A stretch of 27,427 nucleotides of DNA. Origin: JAEUMW01 sp039807745 (GTDB lineage Bacteria > Pseudomonadota > Gammaproteobacteria > Burkholderiales > JAEUMW01). Of this stretch, positions 14,792 through 22,981 are shown piece by piece. A program made the position numbers and the translations under genes. Under the pieces are notes generated by a model, which was given only the letters and a program-made list of their open reading frames with translations, did not search any database and was not told the DNA's origin. The DNA is taken from positions 1 through 27,427 of the forward strand of contig JBDHRV010000036.1 of NCBI GenBank assembly GCA_039807745.1, read 5' to 3'. Each line of letters begins with the position of its first letter. Position 1 is the stretch's first letter.

Positions 14792-16207
14792 TCACGCCTT
14801 GATCGACGCCAGCACCTCGTCGAGCATCTTCTTCGCGTCGCCGAACAGCATGCGGTTGTTCTCCTTGTAGAAGAGTGGATTGTCGACGCCAGCGTAGCCG
14901 GAAGCCATGCTGCGCTTCATGACCACCGAGGTTTTCGCCTTCCACACCTCCAGCACCGGCATGCCAGCGATCGGGCTCGTGGGGTCGTCCTGCGCCGCCG
15001 GATTCACGATGTCGTTGGCACCGATCACTATGGCGACGTCCGTGGCCGGAAAGTCGTCGTTCAGCTCGTCCATTTCCAGCACGATGTCGTAGGGCACCTT
15101 GGCTTCGGCCAGCAGCACGTTCATGTGGCCAGGCATGCGGCCGGCAACCGGGTGGATACCGAAGCGCACATTCACGCCCTTCTCGCGCAGGAACCTGGTG
15201 ATCTCGTAAACCGTGTGCTGGGCCTGCGCCACCGCCATGCCATACCCCGGCACGATGATCACGTTCTTGGCTTCGCTCAGCAGTTCGGCGGTCTCGGGCG
15301 CGGTCACCGCCACCACCTCGCCGGCGGGCTGGGCGCCGCCAGCCGCCGCCGGTGCGCCGCCTTCGGTGCCGAATCCGCCGGCGATCACCGAGATGAAGTG
15401 CCGGTTCATGGCGCGGCACATGATGTAGGAGAGAATCGCGCCCGAGGAGCCCACCAGTGCGCCGGTGACGATCAGCAGGTCGTTGGAGAGCATGAATCCG
15501 GTGGCGGCCGCGGCCCACCCCGAGTAGCTGTTCAGCATGGACACGACGACGGGCATGTCCGCACCGCCGATCGCCATGACCATGTGAATCCCGAAGAGCA
15601 GCGAGATCACCGTCATCACGATCAGCGGCGTCATGCCGTCGGCCACCGTGTGCGTGTTGATGAACTTCCAGCCGAACCAGATCACGACCAGCAGACCGGC
15701 GAGATTGAGGAAGTGGCGCGCTGGCAGCAGCATGGGCTTGCCGCTGATCTTGCCCGACAGCTTGCCGAAAGCAATCAGGGAACCGGAGAAGGTCACGGCG
15801 CCGATCAGGATGCCGATGTAGATCTCGATCTCGTGGATCGTCTTCTCGGCGCCGCTGAACTGCCCTGCCGCCGCCGGATCGATGTAGTTCGCGTAACCGA
15901 CGAGGACCGCCGCGAGACCCACCAGGCTGTGCATCAGTGCGACCAGCTCCGGCATCTGCGTCATTTTCACGACGCGCGCCGCATACAGACCGATCGTGGC
16001 GCCGACGACCATCGCGCCGACGATCCACACGTAGCCGCCTGCGGTGACCTGCGGCCCGAAAACAGTTGCCAGCACCGCGATGGTCATGCCGATGATGCCG
16101 TACAGATTGCCGCGCCGCGAGCTCTCGGGGTGCGAGAGTCCGCCGAGGCTCAGGATGAAGAGTATGGTCGCTCCGATATAGGAGACGGTTGCGAGGCTTG
16201 CAGACAT
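14792..16207 (-). CDS. pntB: NAD(P) transhydrogenase subunit beta
   Basis: A 471-residue subunit of the proton-pumping transhydrogenase of the inner membrane, which uses the proton gradient to reduce NADP+ with NADH. The first half is membrane domain II with many hydrophobic helices (starting SASLATVSYIGATILFILSL). The C-terminal NADP(H)-binding domain III starts near residue 295 with KNVIIVPGYGMAVAQAQHTV and includes GIHPVAGRMPGHMNVLLAEA, VIGANDIVNPAA and SMASGYAGVDNPLF. The ATG at 16207 has GGGAG ten bases upstream and lies 13 bases after pntA; an in-frame upstream ATG would overlap pntA and is rejected. The length agrees with the family. Confidence 0.97.
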   Translation of the reverse strand: MSASLATVSYIGATILFILSLGGLSHPESSRRGNLYGIIGMTIAVLATVFGPQVTAGGYVWIVGAMVVGATIGLYAARVVKMTQMPELVALMHSLVGLAAVLVGYANYIDPAAAGQFSGAEKTIHEIEIYIGILIGAVTFSGSLIAFGKLSGKISGKPMLLPARHFLNLAGLLVVIWFGWKFINTHTVADGMTPLIVMTVISLLFGIHMVMAIGGADMPVVVSMLNSYSGWAAAATGFMLSNDLLIVTGALVGSSGAILSYIMCRAMNRHFISVIAGGFGTEGGAPAAAGGAQPAGEVVAVTAPETAELLSEAKNVIIVPGYGMAVAQAQHTVYEITRFLREKGVNVRFGIHPVAGRMPGHMNVLLAEAKVPYDIVLEMDELNDDFPATDVAIVIGANDIVNPAAQDDPTSPIAGMPVLEVWKAKTSVVMKRSMASGYAGVDNPLFYKENNRMLFGDAKKMLDEVLASIKA

Positions 16208-16220
16208 TATTCGAGTCTCC

Positions 16221-17813
16221 CTATTTCCGGAACATTTCCAGCATGCGGCGGGTGACTGCAAATCCGCCGAACATGTTGATCGCGACGAGTGCGATGCTGA
16301 CCACGGCGAGCCCGATGATCCAGGCTTCCGGACGATCGCCGCCGCCGCCCGCCAGCGGCGGGGCCACCTGCACCAGCGCGCCGATGGCGATGATGCTGGA
16401 GATCGCGTTGGTGACGCTCATGAGCGGCGTGTGCAGCGCCGGCGTCACGTTCCAGATCACCATGTAGCCGATGAAGCAGGCCAGCACGAACACCGTGAAG
16501 TGGGCGAGGAACGCGGCGGGCGCGTGGGCGCCGATGAACCAGAACACCACCGCCGCCACGGCGAAGAGTATCGCAGTGCTCTTGCCCGATGCCGGCGCCC
16601 CCCCGCCGCCATGCCCGTGCGCCGCGGGCGCCGGTGCCTTGGCCGCTGGTTTGGCCGCCGCGGGCGGCGCGGCAGGCAGCTTGGGCGCAGGCGGCGGCCA
16701 GGTGATGCTGCCCTCCTTGATCACCGTCAGGCCGCGGATGGCTTCGTCGTCCATGTCGACGTTGATGACGCCGTCCTTGGTCTTGCAGAGCTCCTCGGTC
16801 AGCCGGAACAGGTTGGTTGCGTAGAGCGTGGAAGACTGCCGCGCCAGCCGGCTGGGCAGATCGGTGTAGCCGATGATGGTGACGCCGTGCTTCACCGCGA
16901 CCTTGCCGGGCTCGGTGAGCTCGCAGTTGCCGCCTTGTTCGGCCGCCAGGTCGACGATCACGCTGCCCGGCTTCATGGACTGCACCATCTCGGCGGTGAT
17001 GAGGCGCGGCGCGGGCTTGCCGGGGATCAGCGCGGTGGTGATGATGATGTCCACCTCCCTGGCCTGCTTGGCGTACATCTCGCGCTGCGCCTTCTGGAAG
17101 CCCTCGCTCATCACCTTGGCATAGCCGCCGCCGCCGGATCCTTCTTCCTCGTAATCGACCTTCACGAACTCGCCGCCCATCGACACCACCTGGTCGGCCA
17201 CTTCGGCACGGGTGTCGTTGGCGCGCACGATGGCGCCCAGCCCGACGGCGGTGCCGATCGCGGCCAAACCGGCGACGCCGGCGCCGGCGATGAAGACCTT
17301 GGCCGGCGGCACTTTGCCGGCCGCAGTGATCTGGCCGGTGAGGAAGCGGCCAAAGTGATGCGCCGCCTCGATCACGGCGCGATAGCCCGTGATGCCGGCC
17401 ATGGAAGTCAGCGCGTCCATCTTCTGCGCGCGGCTCAGCATGCGCGGCAGCGAGTCCATCGCCAGCACGGTGACCTTGCGCGCCGCGAGGCTTTGCATCA
17501 GTTCAGGATTCTGCGCGGGCCAGATGAAGGTGATCAGGGTCTGGCCCTCGTGCATCAGGCCGATTTCCTCGGCCGACGGGGCACGAACCTTGAACACCAT
17601 GTCCGCCTTTGTCCACAGCGCGGCCGCGCCGGCGACCACTTCGGCACCCGCGGCACGGTAGACATCGTCGCTGAAGTTCGCGGCGTCTCCTGCCCCGCTT
17701 TCCACCGCCACCGAGAAACCAAGCTTGATGAGCTTTTCAACGACTTCGGGCACGGTGGCAACGCGTTTTTCACCCGCTGCCGTTTCCCTCGGCACGCCAA
17801 TGACCAGACCCAT
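16221..17813 (-). CDS. pntA: NAD(P) transhydrogenase subunit alpha (fused PntAA-PntAB form)
   Basis: A 530-residue subunit holding NAD(H)-binding domain I and four C-terminal membrane helices, the one-piece form known from E. coli (510 residues) rather than the split PntAA/PntAB form. It starts MGLVIGVPRETAAGEKRVA, followed by the alanine-dehydrogenase-like fold with a Rossmann segment VFIAGAGVAGLAAIGTA near 175 and later VIVDLAAEQGGNCELTEPG. Residues about 378-415 form a long linker rich in Ala, Pro, His and Gly, longer than usual, before the membrane part (SKTAILFAVAAVVFW-like). It is divergent from livG, and its leader is unusually structured. Confidence 0.97.
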   Translation of the reverse strand: MGLVIGVPRETAAGEKRVATVPEVVEKLIKLGFSVAVESGAGDAANFSDDVYRAAGAEVVAGAAALWTKADMVFKVRAPSAEEIGLMHEGQTLITFIWPAQNPELMQSLAARKVTVLAMDSLPRMLSRAQKMDALTSMAGITGYRAVIEAAHHFGRFLTGQITAAGKVPPAKVFIAGAGVAGLAAIGTAVGLGAIVRANDTRAEVADQVVSMGGEFVKVDYEEEGSGGGGYAKVMSEGFQKAQREMYAKQAREVDIIITTALIPGKPAPRLITAEMVQSMKPGSVIVDLAAEQGGNCELTEPGKVAVKHGVTIIGYTDLPSRLARQSSTLYATNLFRLTEELCKTKDGVINVDMDDEAIRGLTVIKEGSITWPPPAPKLPAAPPAAAKPAAKAPAPAAHGHGGGGAPASGKSTAILFAVAAVVFWFIGAHAPAAFLAHFTVFVLACFIGYMVIWNVTPALHTPLMSVTNAISSIIAIGALVQVAPPLAGGGGDRPEAWIIGLAVVSIALVAINMFGGFAVTRRMLEMFRK

Positions 17814-17840
17814 GGTACTTCCTCCCTTATTTGAGTTCCG

Positions 17841-17901
17841 GTTCTGGGGTCCGTCAGGTTGCGGGACAGGCTAACAGCCTGCCAGAACGATCCTGACGGA
17901 C
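17841..17901 (-). promoter_or_regulatory. structured leader of pntAB with overlapping alternative pairings
   Basis: In the transcript upstream of pntA, a 10-base arm (17892-17901) is the perfect complement of 17849-17858, and a 7-base arm (17882-17888) is the perfect complement of 17841-17847. The two pairings interleave, so they cannot nest; they would be alternatives or a pseudoknot. A third hairpin with a 6-bp stem and 3-base loop lies between the arms at 17867-17881. The element ends 28 bases before the pntA ATG, close enough to affect ribosome access. No known riboswitch class was recognised. Confidence 0.45.
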
Positions 17902-17963
17902 AAAACAAGGGCGCGCCACGAAACTGCAGCAGCGCGCGTGGGGGCAAATATACCGTTTTGTCC
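17898..17963. repeat. 9-bp inverted repeat around the pntA promoter
   Basis: GGACAAAAC (17898-17906) and GTTTTGTCC (17955-17963) are exact inverted copies. They lie on either side of the candidate pntA start of transcription; the distal copy lies between its -35 and -10. This could be an operator pair. The left copy overlaps the end of the leader hairpin arm. Confidence 0.5.
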
Positions 17964-17976
17964 GGAACGCCGTCAC
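17947..17976 (-). promoter_or_regulatory. candidate sigma-70 promoter of pntAB
   Basis: On the minus strand GTGACG, 18 bases, then TATATT. The -10 matches TATAAT at five of six positions and the -35 matches TTGACA at four of six. Transcription would begin near 17940, giving a leader of about 125 bases that contains the paired arms described separately. Confidence 0.45.
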
Positions 17977-18183
17977 GCGCCGAAGAAGCTTGCACGGCCG
18001 GAGCCGGAGAACGCTCCGGGCGCAGAAAGCGCCGCGAAACCACGGTTCGCCTCGGATTCCTGCGTTCGTTCGGCATGACGGCGCCTCGCGGTTCGCCCGC
18101 TGTGGCGCGGCTTAAGGAGAGATCCGGCCGGTGTGTGTTCCTGCTGACGGTCGCGTCGGGACGAGCTTTGGTCAGCTATTCGT

Positions 18184-18212
18184 TTGACGCTGCCTGCCGC
18201 CTTACCTAAACT
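18184..18212 (+). promoter_or_regulatory. candidate sigma-70 promoter of the liv operon
   Basis: TTGACG, exactly 17 bases, then TAAACT. The -35 matches the consensus at five of six positions and the -10 at four. It lies 54 bases before the livG start. The rest of the 453-base region between pntA and livG (about 17980-18180) holds no gene or other structure I can support. Confidence 0.55.
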
Positions 18213-18251
18213 CCTGCGCCATTGCTCAGGCGCGTGGCCTAGCTGTGCGAC

Positions 18252-18258
18252 GAGGAGG
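18252..18258 (+). promoter_or_regulatory. ribosome binding site of livG
   Basis: GAGGAGG lies 8 bases before the TTG at 18267 and supports this rare start codon, as no ATG or GTG in frame lies before the conserved part of the protein. Confidence 0.7.
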
Positions 18259-18266
18259 ACGACCGG

Positions 18267-19028
18267 TTGGGGGCGACTGCCGACTGCATACTCGAGACCC
18301 GCGGCCTCACCAAGGAGTTCACGGGATTCGTCGCGGTCGCCGACGTGAGCCTGCGGGTCCGCCGCGGCACCATTCATGCGTTGATCGGCCCGAACGGGGC
18401 GGGCAAGACCACCGTGTTCAACCTGGTCACGCGGTTCCTCGATCCCACCTCCGGCGCCATCCTCTTCAACGGCAACGACATCACGCGCGACCGGCCGGCG
18501 GCAGTCGCGCGTCGCGGCATGGTGCGCTCGTTTCAGATCTCCGCGACGTTTCCGCACCTGACCGTGCTCGAGAACGTGCGCGTCGCGTTGCAGCGCAAGC
18601 TCGGGACCGCGTTCCAGTTCTGGCGCTCGCAGAAGGTGCTGGACCGCTTGAACGATCAGGCGCTCGAGCTCCTGGAAGGCGTCGACCTCGGCGACTTCGC
18701 CGACTTCGTTACCGTCGAGTTGCCATACGGCCGCAAGCGCGCGCTCGAGATCGCGACGACGCTGGCGCTCGACCCCGAGCTCATGCTGCTCGACGAGCCG
18801 ACCCAGGGCATGGGGCACGAGGATGTCGGCCGCGTCACGGCGTTGATCAGGAAAGTGGCGGCGAATCGCACGGTGCTCATGGTCGAGCACAACATGAACG
18901 TGGTCTCGGATCTGTCGGACGTGATCACCGTACTCCAGCGCGGTGCGGTGCTGGCCGAGGGGCCGTACGCAACGGTGTCGAAGGATCCGCGCGTGCTCGA
19001 AGCCTACGTGGGGACGGCCGATGAGTGA
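18267..19028 (+). CDS. livG: branched-chain amino acid-type ABC transporter ATP-binding protein LivG
   Basis: A 253-residue cytoplasmic ATPase of the HAAT (branched-chain amino acid) importer family. Walker A is GPNGAGKT at 41-48 with the normal lysine. The signature region reads LPYGRKRALEIATTL in place of LSGGQ, close to the LAYGxxRRLEIAR of this subfamily. Walker B is LMLLDEPTQGMG, and the switch histidine is in VLMVEHNMNVV. The C-terminal AYVGTADE follows the LivG pattern (EAYLG). It starts at TTG. Its last 8 bases overlap livF. It pairs with LivF on the two permeases LivH and LivM. Confidence 0.94.
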   Translation: MGATADCILETRGLTKEFTGFVAVADVSLRVRRGTIHALIGPNGAGKTTVFNLVTRFLDPTSGAILFNGNDITRDRPAAVARRGMVRSFQISATFPHLTVLENVRVALQRKLGTAFQFWRSQKVLDRLNDQALELLEGVDLGDFADFVTVELPYGRKRALEIATTLALDPELMLLDEPTQGMGHEDVGRVTALIRKVAANRTVLMVEHNMNVVSDLSDVITVLQRGAVLAEGPYATVSKDPRVLEAYVGTADE

Positions 19029-19740
19029 GGTGGCGGCCGGCACGGAGTTTCTGCGCGTGACCGCACTGCACGCGTTCTACGGCGAATCCCACGTGCTGCA
19101 CGGCGTCGACTTTCAGGTGAACCGCGGCGAGCTGGTGACACTGCTCGGACGCAACGGGTCCGGGCGCACGACCACGCTGCGCGCGATTCTCGGCCTGGTC
19201 GGACGGCGCACCGGCTCGATCATGATCAACGGCCGCGAGGCGATCGCGATGCCCACCCACCGCATCGCCCACCTCGGCATCGGCTATTGCCCCGAGGAGC
19301 GCGGCATCTACGCGAGCCTGACCTGCGAGGAGAATCTGCTGCTGCCGCCGGCAGTGGCGAGCGGGGGCATGAGCCTCGGCGAGATCTACGAGATGTTTCC
19401 GAACCTGAAGGAGCGGCGGAAGAGCCCCGGCATGCGGCTTTCGGGCGGGGAGCAGCAGATGCTCGCGGTCGCGCGTATCCTTCGCACCGGCGCACGCCTG
19501 CTCTTGCTGGACGAGATTACCGAAGGACTCGCGCCCGTGATCGTGCAGGCGCTCGGGCGCGTGCTGCGCCAGCTCAAGGAGAAGGGGCTCACGATCGTGC
19601 TGGTGGAGCAGAATTTTCGCTTCGCCGCGCCGCTCGCGGACCGGCACTACGTGCTGGAGCATGGGAGCGTGGTGCTGGAAGTGGAGCGGGCCGAGCTGGA
19701 CAAGAACATGGGGCGACTGCACCAGCTGTTAGGCGTGTGA
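19021..19740 (+). CDS. livF: branched-chain amino acid-type ABC transporter ATP-binding protein LivF (Walker A Lys to Arg)
   Basis: A 239-residue ATPase that partners LivG. Walker A at 43-50 reads GRNGSGRT: the invariant lysine is arginine at residue 49 (codon CGC). The rest is intact: LSGGEQQML signature (140-148), LLLLDEITEGL with catalytic Glu165, and VLVEQNFRFA, where glutamine at the switch position is normal for LivF. The length fits the family (233-240). The ATG at 19021 lies within the end of livG and gives the expected short lead before the first strand; a longer in-frame start would lie inside livG. Because LivG keeps its lysine, the transporter may have one altered nucleotide site. 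Confidence 0.93.
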   Translation: MSEVAAGTEFLRVTALHAFYGESHVLHGVDFQVNRGELVTLLGRNGSGRTTTLRAILGLVGRRTGSIMINGREAIAMPTHRIAHLGIGYCPEERGIYASLTCEENLLLPPAVASGGMSLGEIYEMFPNLKERRKSPGMRLSGGEQQMLAVARILRTGARLLLLDEITEGLAPVIVQALGRVLRQLKEKGLTIVLVEQNFRFAAPLADRHYVLEHGSVVLEVERAELDKNMGRLHQLLGV

Positions 19741-19781
19741 GGTGAGGCGGGAGGCGTAAACCTGAAACAACTCAGAGGAAG

Positions 19782-20993
19782 ATGATGAAGATGAAGACGG
19801 TGCAAGTTCTTGCGGGCGCGGCGGCGCTCGCGTTCACGGCGGCAGCACAGGCGCAGGTATCGAACGACGTCGTGAAGATCGGTGTGCTGACCGACCTGTC
19901 CGGCGCCTACTCGGATCTCGCCGGGCCTGGGTCCGTGCTCGCAGTGAAGATGGCGGTCGAGGATTTCGGCGGCAAGGTGCTCGGCAAGCCGATCGAGGTC
20001 GTCTCCGCCGACCATCAGAACAAGGGCGACATCGCGGCGAACAAGGCGCGCGAGTGGTTCGACCGCGACAACGTCGACATGATCATCGACCTCGTCAGCT
20101 CCTCCACGGCGCTCGCCGTGATGAAGGTGGCGAAGGAGAAGAACAAGGTGAGCATCGTGTCCGGCGCCGCGTCGACCAAGATCACCAACGAGGACTGCAC
20201 CGACACCAACGTGCACTACACCTACGACACGCGCTCGCTCGCGGAGGGCACCGGCCGCGCGGTGGTGAAGCAGGGCGGCGATACCTGGTTCTTCCTGACC
20301 GCGGACTATGCCTTCGGCCACTCGCTGGAAAAGGACACGAGCGACGTCGTGATCGCCGCCGGCGGCAAGGTGCTCGGCTCGGTGCGGCATCCGTTCCCGG
20401 GCCAGGACTTCTCCTCGTTCCTGCTGAAGGCGCAGGCGTCGGGGGCGAAGGTGATCGGGCTGGCGAATGCCGGCACCGACACGCAGAACTCCATCAAGCA
20501 GGCCGCGGAGTTCGGCATCACGCCGAAGCAGAAGCTCGCCGGGCTCCTCATCTTCATCACCGACATCCACAGCGTGGGGCTCAAGGCCGCGCAGGAGCTG
20601 TACGTGACCGAATCGTTCTATTGGGATCAGGACGACGCGGCGCGCGCCTGGTCGAAGAAATTCTTCGATCGCCACAAGAAGATGCCGACCATGGTGCAGG
20701 CCGGTGATTACTCGGCCACGATGCACTATCTCAACGCGATCAAGGCGGCCGGCACCGACGACACCGCGAAGGTGATGGAGAAGATGCGCGCCACGCCGGT
20801 GAACGATTTCTTCGCGAAGAACGGCAAGATCCGCGTGGACGGCCTGCACGTGCACGACGTGTATCTCTTCCAGGTGAAGAAGCCGGCCGAGTCGAAACAG
20901 CCGTGGGATTACTACAAGCTGGTGCAGACGGTGCCCGGCGAGCAGGCGTTCACGCCGCTCGCGCAGAGCAAGTGCCCGCTGGTGAAGAAGTGA
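19782..20993 (+). CDS. ABC transporter periplasmic substrate-binding protein (Peripla_BP_6 type)
   Basis: A 403-residue exported binding protein. The signal peptide has lysines near the start, the core VQVLAGAAALAFTAAAQAQ and probable cleavage after AQA at residue 24. The mature part begins VSNDVVKIGVLTDLSGAYSDLAGPG, the LivJ/LivK-like opening, followed by NKARE and a first-lobe DLVSSSTALAV. It has two cysteines, in NEDCTD and near the C-terminus in SKCPLVKK. The ATG at 19782 follows AGAGGA. This branch binds varied ligands (branched-chain amino acids, amides, aromatic acids), so the ligand is undetermined. It lies between livF and livH, separated by 41 and 22 bases. Confidence 0.92.
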   Translation: MMKMKTVQVLAGAAALAFTAAAQAQVSNDVVKIGVLTDLSGAYSDLAGPGSVLAVKMAVEDFGGKVLGKPIEVVSADHQNKGDIAANKAREWFDRDNVDMIIDLVSSSTALAVMKVAKEKNKVSIVSGAASTKITNEDCTDTNVHYTYDTRSLAEGTGRAVVKQGGDTWFFLTADYAFGHSLEKDTSDVVIAAGGKVLGSVRHPFPGQDFSSFLLKAQASGAKVIGLANAGTDTQNSIKQAAEFGITPKQKLAGLLIFITDIHSVGLKAAQELYVTESFYWDQDDAARAWSKKFFDRHKKMPTMVQAGDYSATMHYLNAIKAAGTDDTAKVMEKMRATPVNDFFAKNGKIRVDGLHVHDVYLFQVKKPAESKQPWDYYKLVQTVPGEQAFTPLAQSKCPLVKK

Positions 20994-21015
20994 GCCGGCA
21001 TGTAGCGAGGTCGCC

Positions 21016-21903
21016 ATGATCGAAGTCTTCGGCGTACCGCTGCAGGGGCTCTTCGGCCAGTTGCTGGTGGGGCTCATCAACGGCTCGTTCTACGCCGTGC
21101 TGAGCCTCGGGCTCGCCATCATCTTCGGGCTGCTCAACATCATCAACTTCACCCACGGCGCGCAGTACATGATGGGCGCGTTCTTCGCGTGGATCGGCCT
21201 GACGAAGTTCGGGCTGTCGTACTGGGCGGCGCTGCTGGTGGCACCGCTGCTCGTCGGTGCGATCGGGATGGTGATCGAGCGCACGATGCTGAAGCGCCTC
21301 TATCACCTCGACCATCTCTACGGGCTGCTGCTGACCTTCGGGCTCGCGCTCATTATCGAGGGTTACTTCTTCAACGAGTTCGGCAGCTCGGGCCAGAGCT
21401 ACGACATCCCCGAGGCGCTGTCGGGCGGCACCAATCTCGGCTTCGTCTTTCTGCCGAACTACCGCGCCTGGGTGGTCGTGGCGTCGATCGTGATGTGCCT
21501 CGTCTCGTGGTTCCTGATCGAGCGCACGCGGCTCGGCGCCTATCTGCGCGCGGGCACCGAGAATCCGAAGCTGCTGCAGTCCTTCGGCGTCAACGTGCCG
21601 CTGCTGGTGACGCTCACCTACGGCTACGGTGTCGCGCTCGCCGCGTTCGCCGGCGTGCTCGCCGCGCCGGTGTTCCAGGTGAGCCCCGACATGGGCTCGA
21701 AGCTCATCATCGTCGTGTTCGCGGTGGTGGTGATCGGCGGCATGGGGTCGATCCTGGGCTCGATCGTGACCGGCCTCGGTCTGGGCGTGATCGAGGGCCT
21801 GACGAAGGTCTACTTTCCCGAGTTCTCCGCCACCATCATCTTCCTCATCATGGTGATCGTGCTGCTGCTGCGGCCCGCGGGTCTGTTCGGGCGCGTGCGA
21901 TGA
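21016..21903 (+). CDS. livH: branched-chain amino acid-type ABC transporter permease LivH
   Basis: A 295-residue inner-membrane permease. It begins with GLFGQLLVGLINGSFYAVLSLGLAIIFGLLNIINFTHGAQ, the diagnostic LivH opening, and ends with the LivH-type VVVIGGMGSILGSIVTGLGLGVIEG segment and a final helix ending LLLRPAGLFGRVR. About eight hydrophobic segments are visible. The ATG at 21016 lies 22 bases after the binding protein. Its stop overlaps the livM ATG (ATGA), typical of coupled permease pairs. Confidence 0.96.
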   Translation: MIEVFGVPLQGLFGQLLVGLINGSFYAVLSLGLAIIFGLLNIINFTHGAQYMMGAFFAWIGLTKFGLSYWAALLVAPLLVGAIGMVIERTMLKRLYHLDHLYGLLLTFGLALIIEGYFFNEFGSSGQSYDIPEALSGGTNLGFVFLPNYRAWVVVASIVMCLVSWFLIERTRLGAYLRAGTENPKLLQSFGVNVPLLVTLTYGYGVALAAFAGVLAAPVFQVSPDMGSKLIIVVFAVVVIGGMGSILGSIVTGLGLGVIEGLTKVYFPEFSATIIFLIMVIVLLLRPAGLFGRVR

Positions 21904-22865
21904 TCACGGGTGGCCAGGAACGCGGCGCGAGCGGGCGCGATTACCGGATCATGGCGCTGCTCGTCGTAGCGCTCATCGCAGCGCCCTTCCTCGGTGTGTA
22001 TCCGGTGCTGCTGATGAAGATCCTGTGCTTCGCGCTCTTCGCGTGCGCCTTCAACCTGCTGCTCGGGTATTCGGGGCTGCTCTCGTTCGGGCACGCCGCG
22101 TTCTTCGGCGGCGCCGCCTACATCACCGGCTATCTGTGCAAGAACCTCGGCCTCGGCCCCGGCACCGGCATCCTGGCGGGGACCGTGTGCGCGCTGGCGC
22201 TGGGCTGGGTGGTCGGCAGCCTCGCCATCCGCCGCGCCGGCATCTACTTCGCGATGATCACCTTGGCGCTCGCGCAGATGATGTATTTCGTCTGGCTGCA
22301 GCTCGAGTTCACCGGCGGCGAGGACGGTCTGCAGGGCATCCCGCGCGGCCGCCTCGCGGGGATCGTCGACCTCTCCCAGGATCTCAACCTGTATTTCGTC
22401 GTGCTCGCAATCTGCGCCGCCGGGTTCTGGGTCGTCTACCGCGCGATCCATTCGCCCTTCGGGCAGGTGCTGAAGGCGATCCGCGAGAACGAGCCGCGCG
22501 CGATCTCGCTCGGCTACGACGTCGACCGCGTCAAGCTGCTGGCTTTCACGCTGTCCGCCGGGCTGGCCGGACTGGCGGGATCGACCAAGAGCCTGGTCCT
22601 GCAACTCGCGTCGCTCACCGACGTGCACTGGCACATGTCGGGCGAGGTGGTGCTGATGACTTTGCTGGGCGGGCTCGGCACGGTCTTCGGCCCGCTGGTC
22701 GGGGCGGCGCTCGTGGTCTTGCTGCAGAACGCGGCGGTGTTCGGCCGCTGGACGCTCGTCGCGCAGGGGGTCATCTTCGTGGTCTGCGTGCTCGTCTTCC
22801 GCCGCGGCATCGTGGGCGAGATCGCCGCCCTGTTCAAGCGCGTAACGCGCCCGCAGAAGCCCTGA
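21900..22865 (+). CDS. livM: branched-chain amino acid-type ABC transporter permease LivM
   Basis: A 321-residue permease partner of LivH. Family blocks are ALFACAFNLLLGYSGLLSFGHAAFFG near residue 46, a membrane core with AIRRAGIYFAMITLALAQMMYF, the loop SPFGQVLKAIRENEPRAISLGYDV that contacts the ATPases, and VVLMTLLGGLGTVFGPLVGAAL near the C-terminus. The start is the ATG inside the livH stop. It is the last transporter gene, followed by a 116-base gap before the decarboxylase in which no convincing terminator was found. Confidence 0.96.
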   Translation: MITGGQERGASGRDYRIMALLVVALIAAPFLGVYPVLLMKILCFALFACAFNLLLGYSGLLSFGHAAFFGGAAYITGYLCKNLGLGPGTGILAGTVCALALGWVVGSLAIRRAGIYFAMITLALAQMMYFVWLQLEFTGGEDGLQGIPRGRLAGIVDLSQDLNLYFVVLAICAAGFWVVYRAIHSPFGQVLKAIRENEPRAISLGYDVDRVKLLAFTLSAGLAGLAGSTKSLVLQLASLTDVHWHMSGEVVLMTLLGGLGTVFGPLVGAALVVLLQNAAVFGRWTLVAQGVIFVVCVLVFRRGIVGEIAALFKRVTRPQKP

Positions 22866-22981
22866 CAGACCGTCGTCCGAATCGCACTTGACGGGACGGG
22901 GGTTCGCTGGGAGCATTCGGCGACCATTGCGCCCGCTCCGTGCTCGGGCCGCCCGGACCAGACCCTATCTCGCCCGCGACC

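Noticed and set aside
22866..22981. TTGACG at about 22888 as a -35 for the decarboxylase
   Set aside because: No AT-rich -10 occurs at 16-18 bases downstream; the gap is GC-rich.
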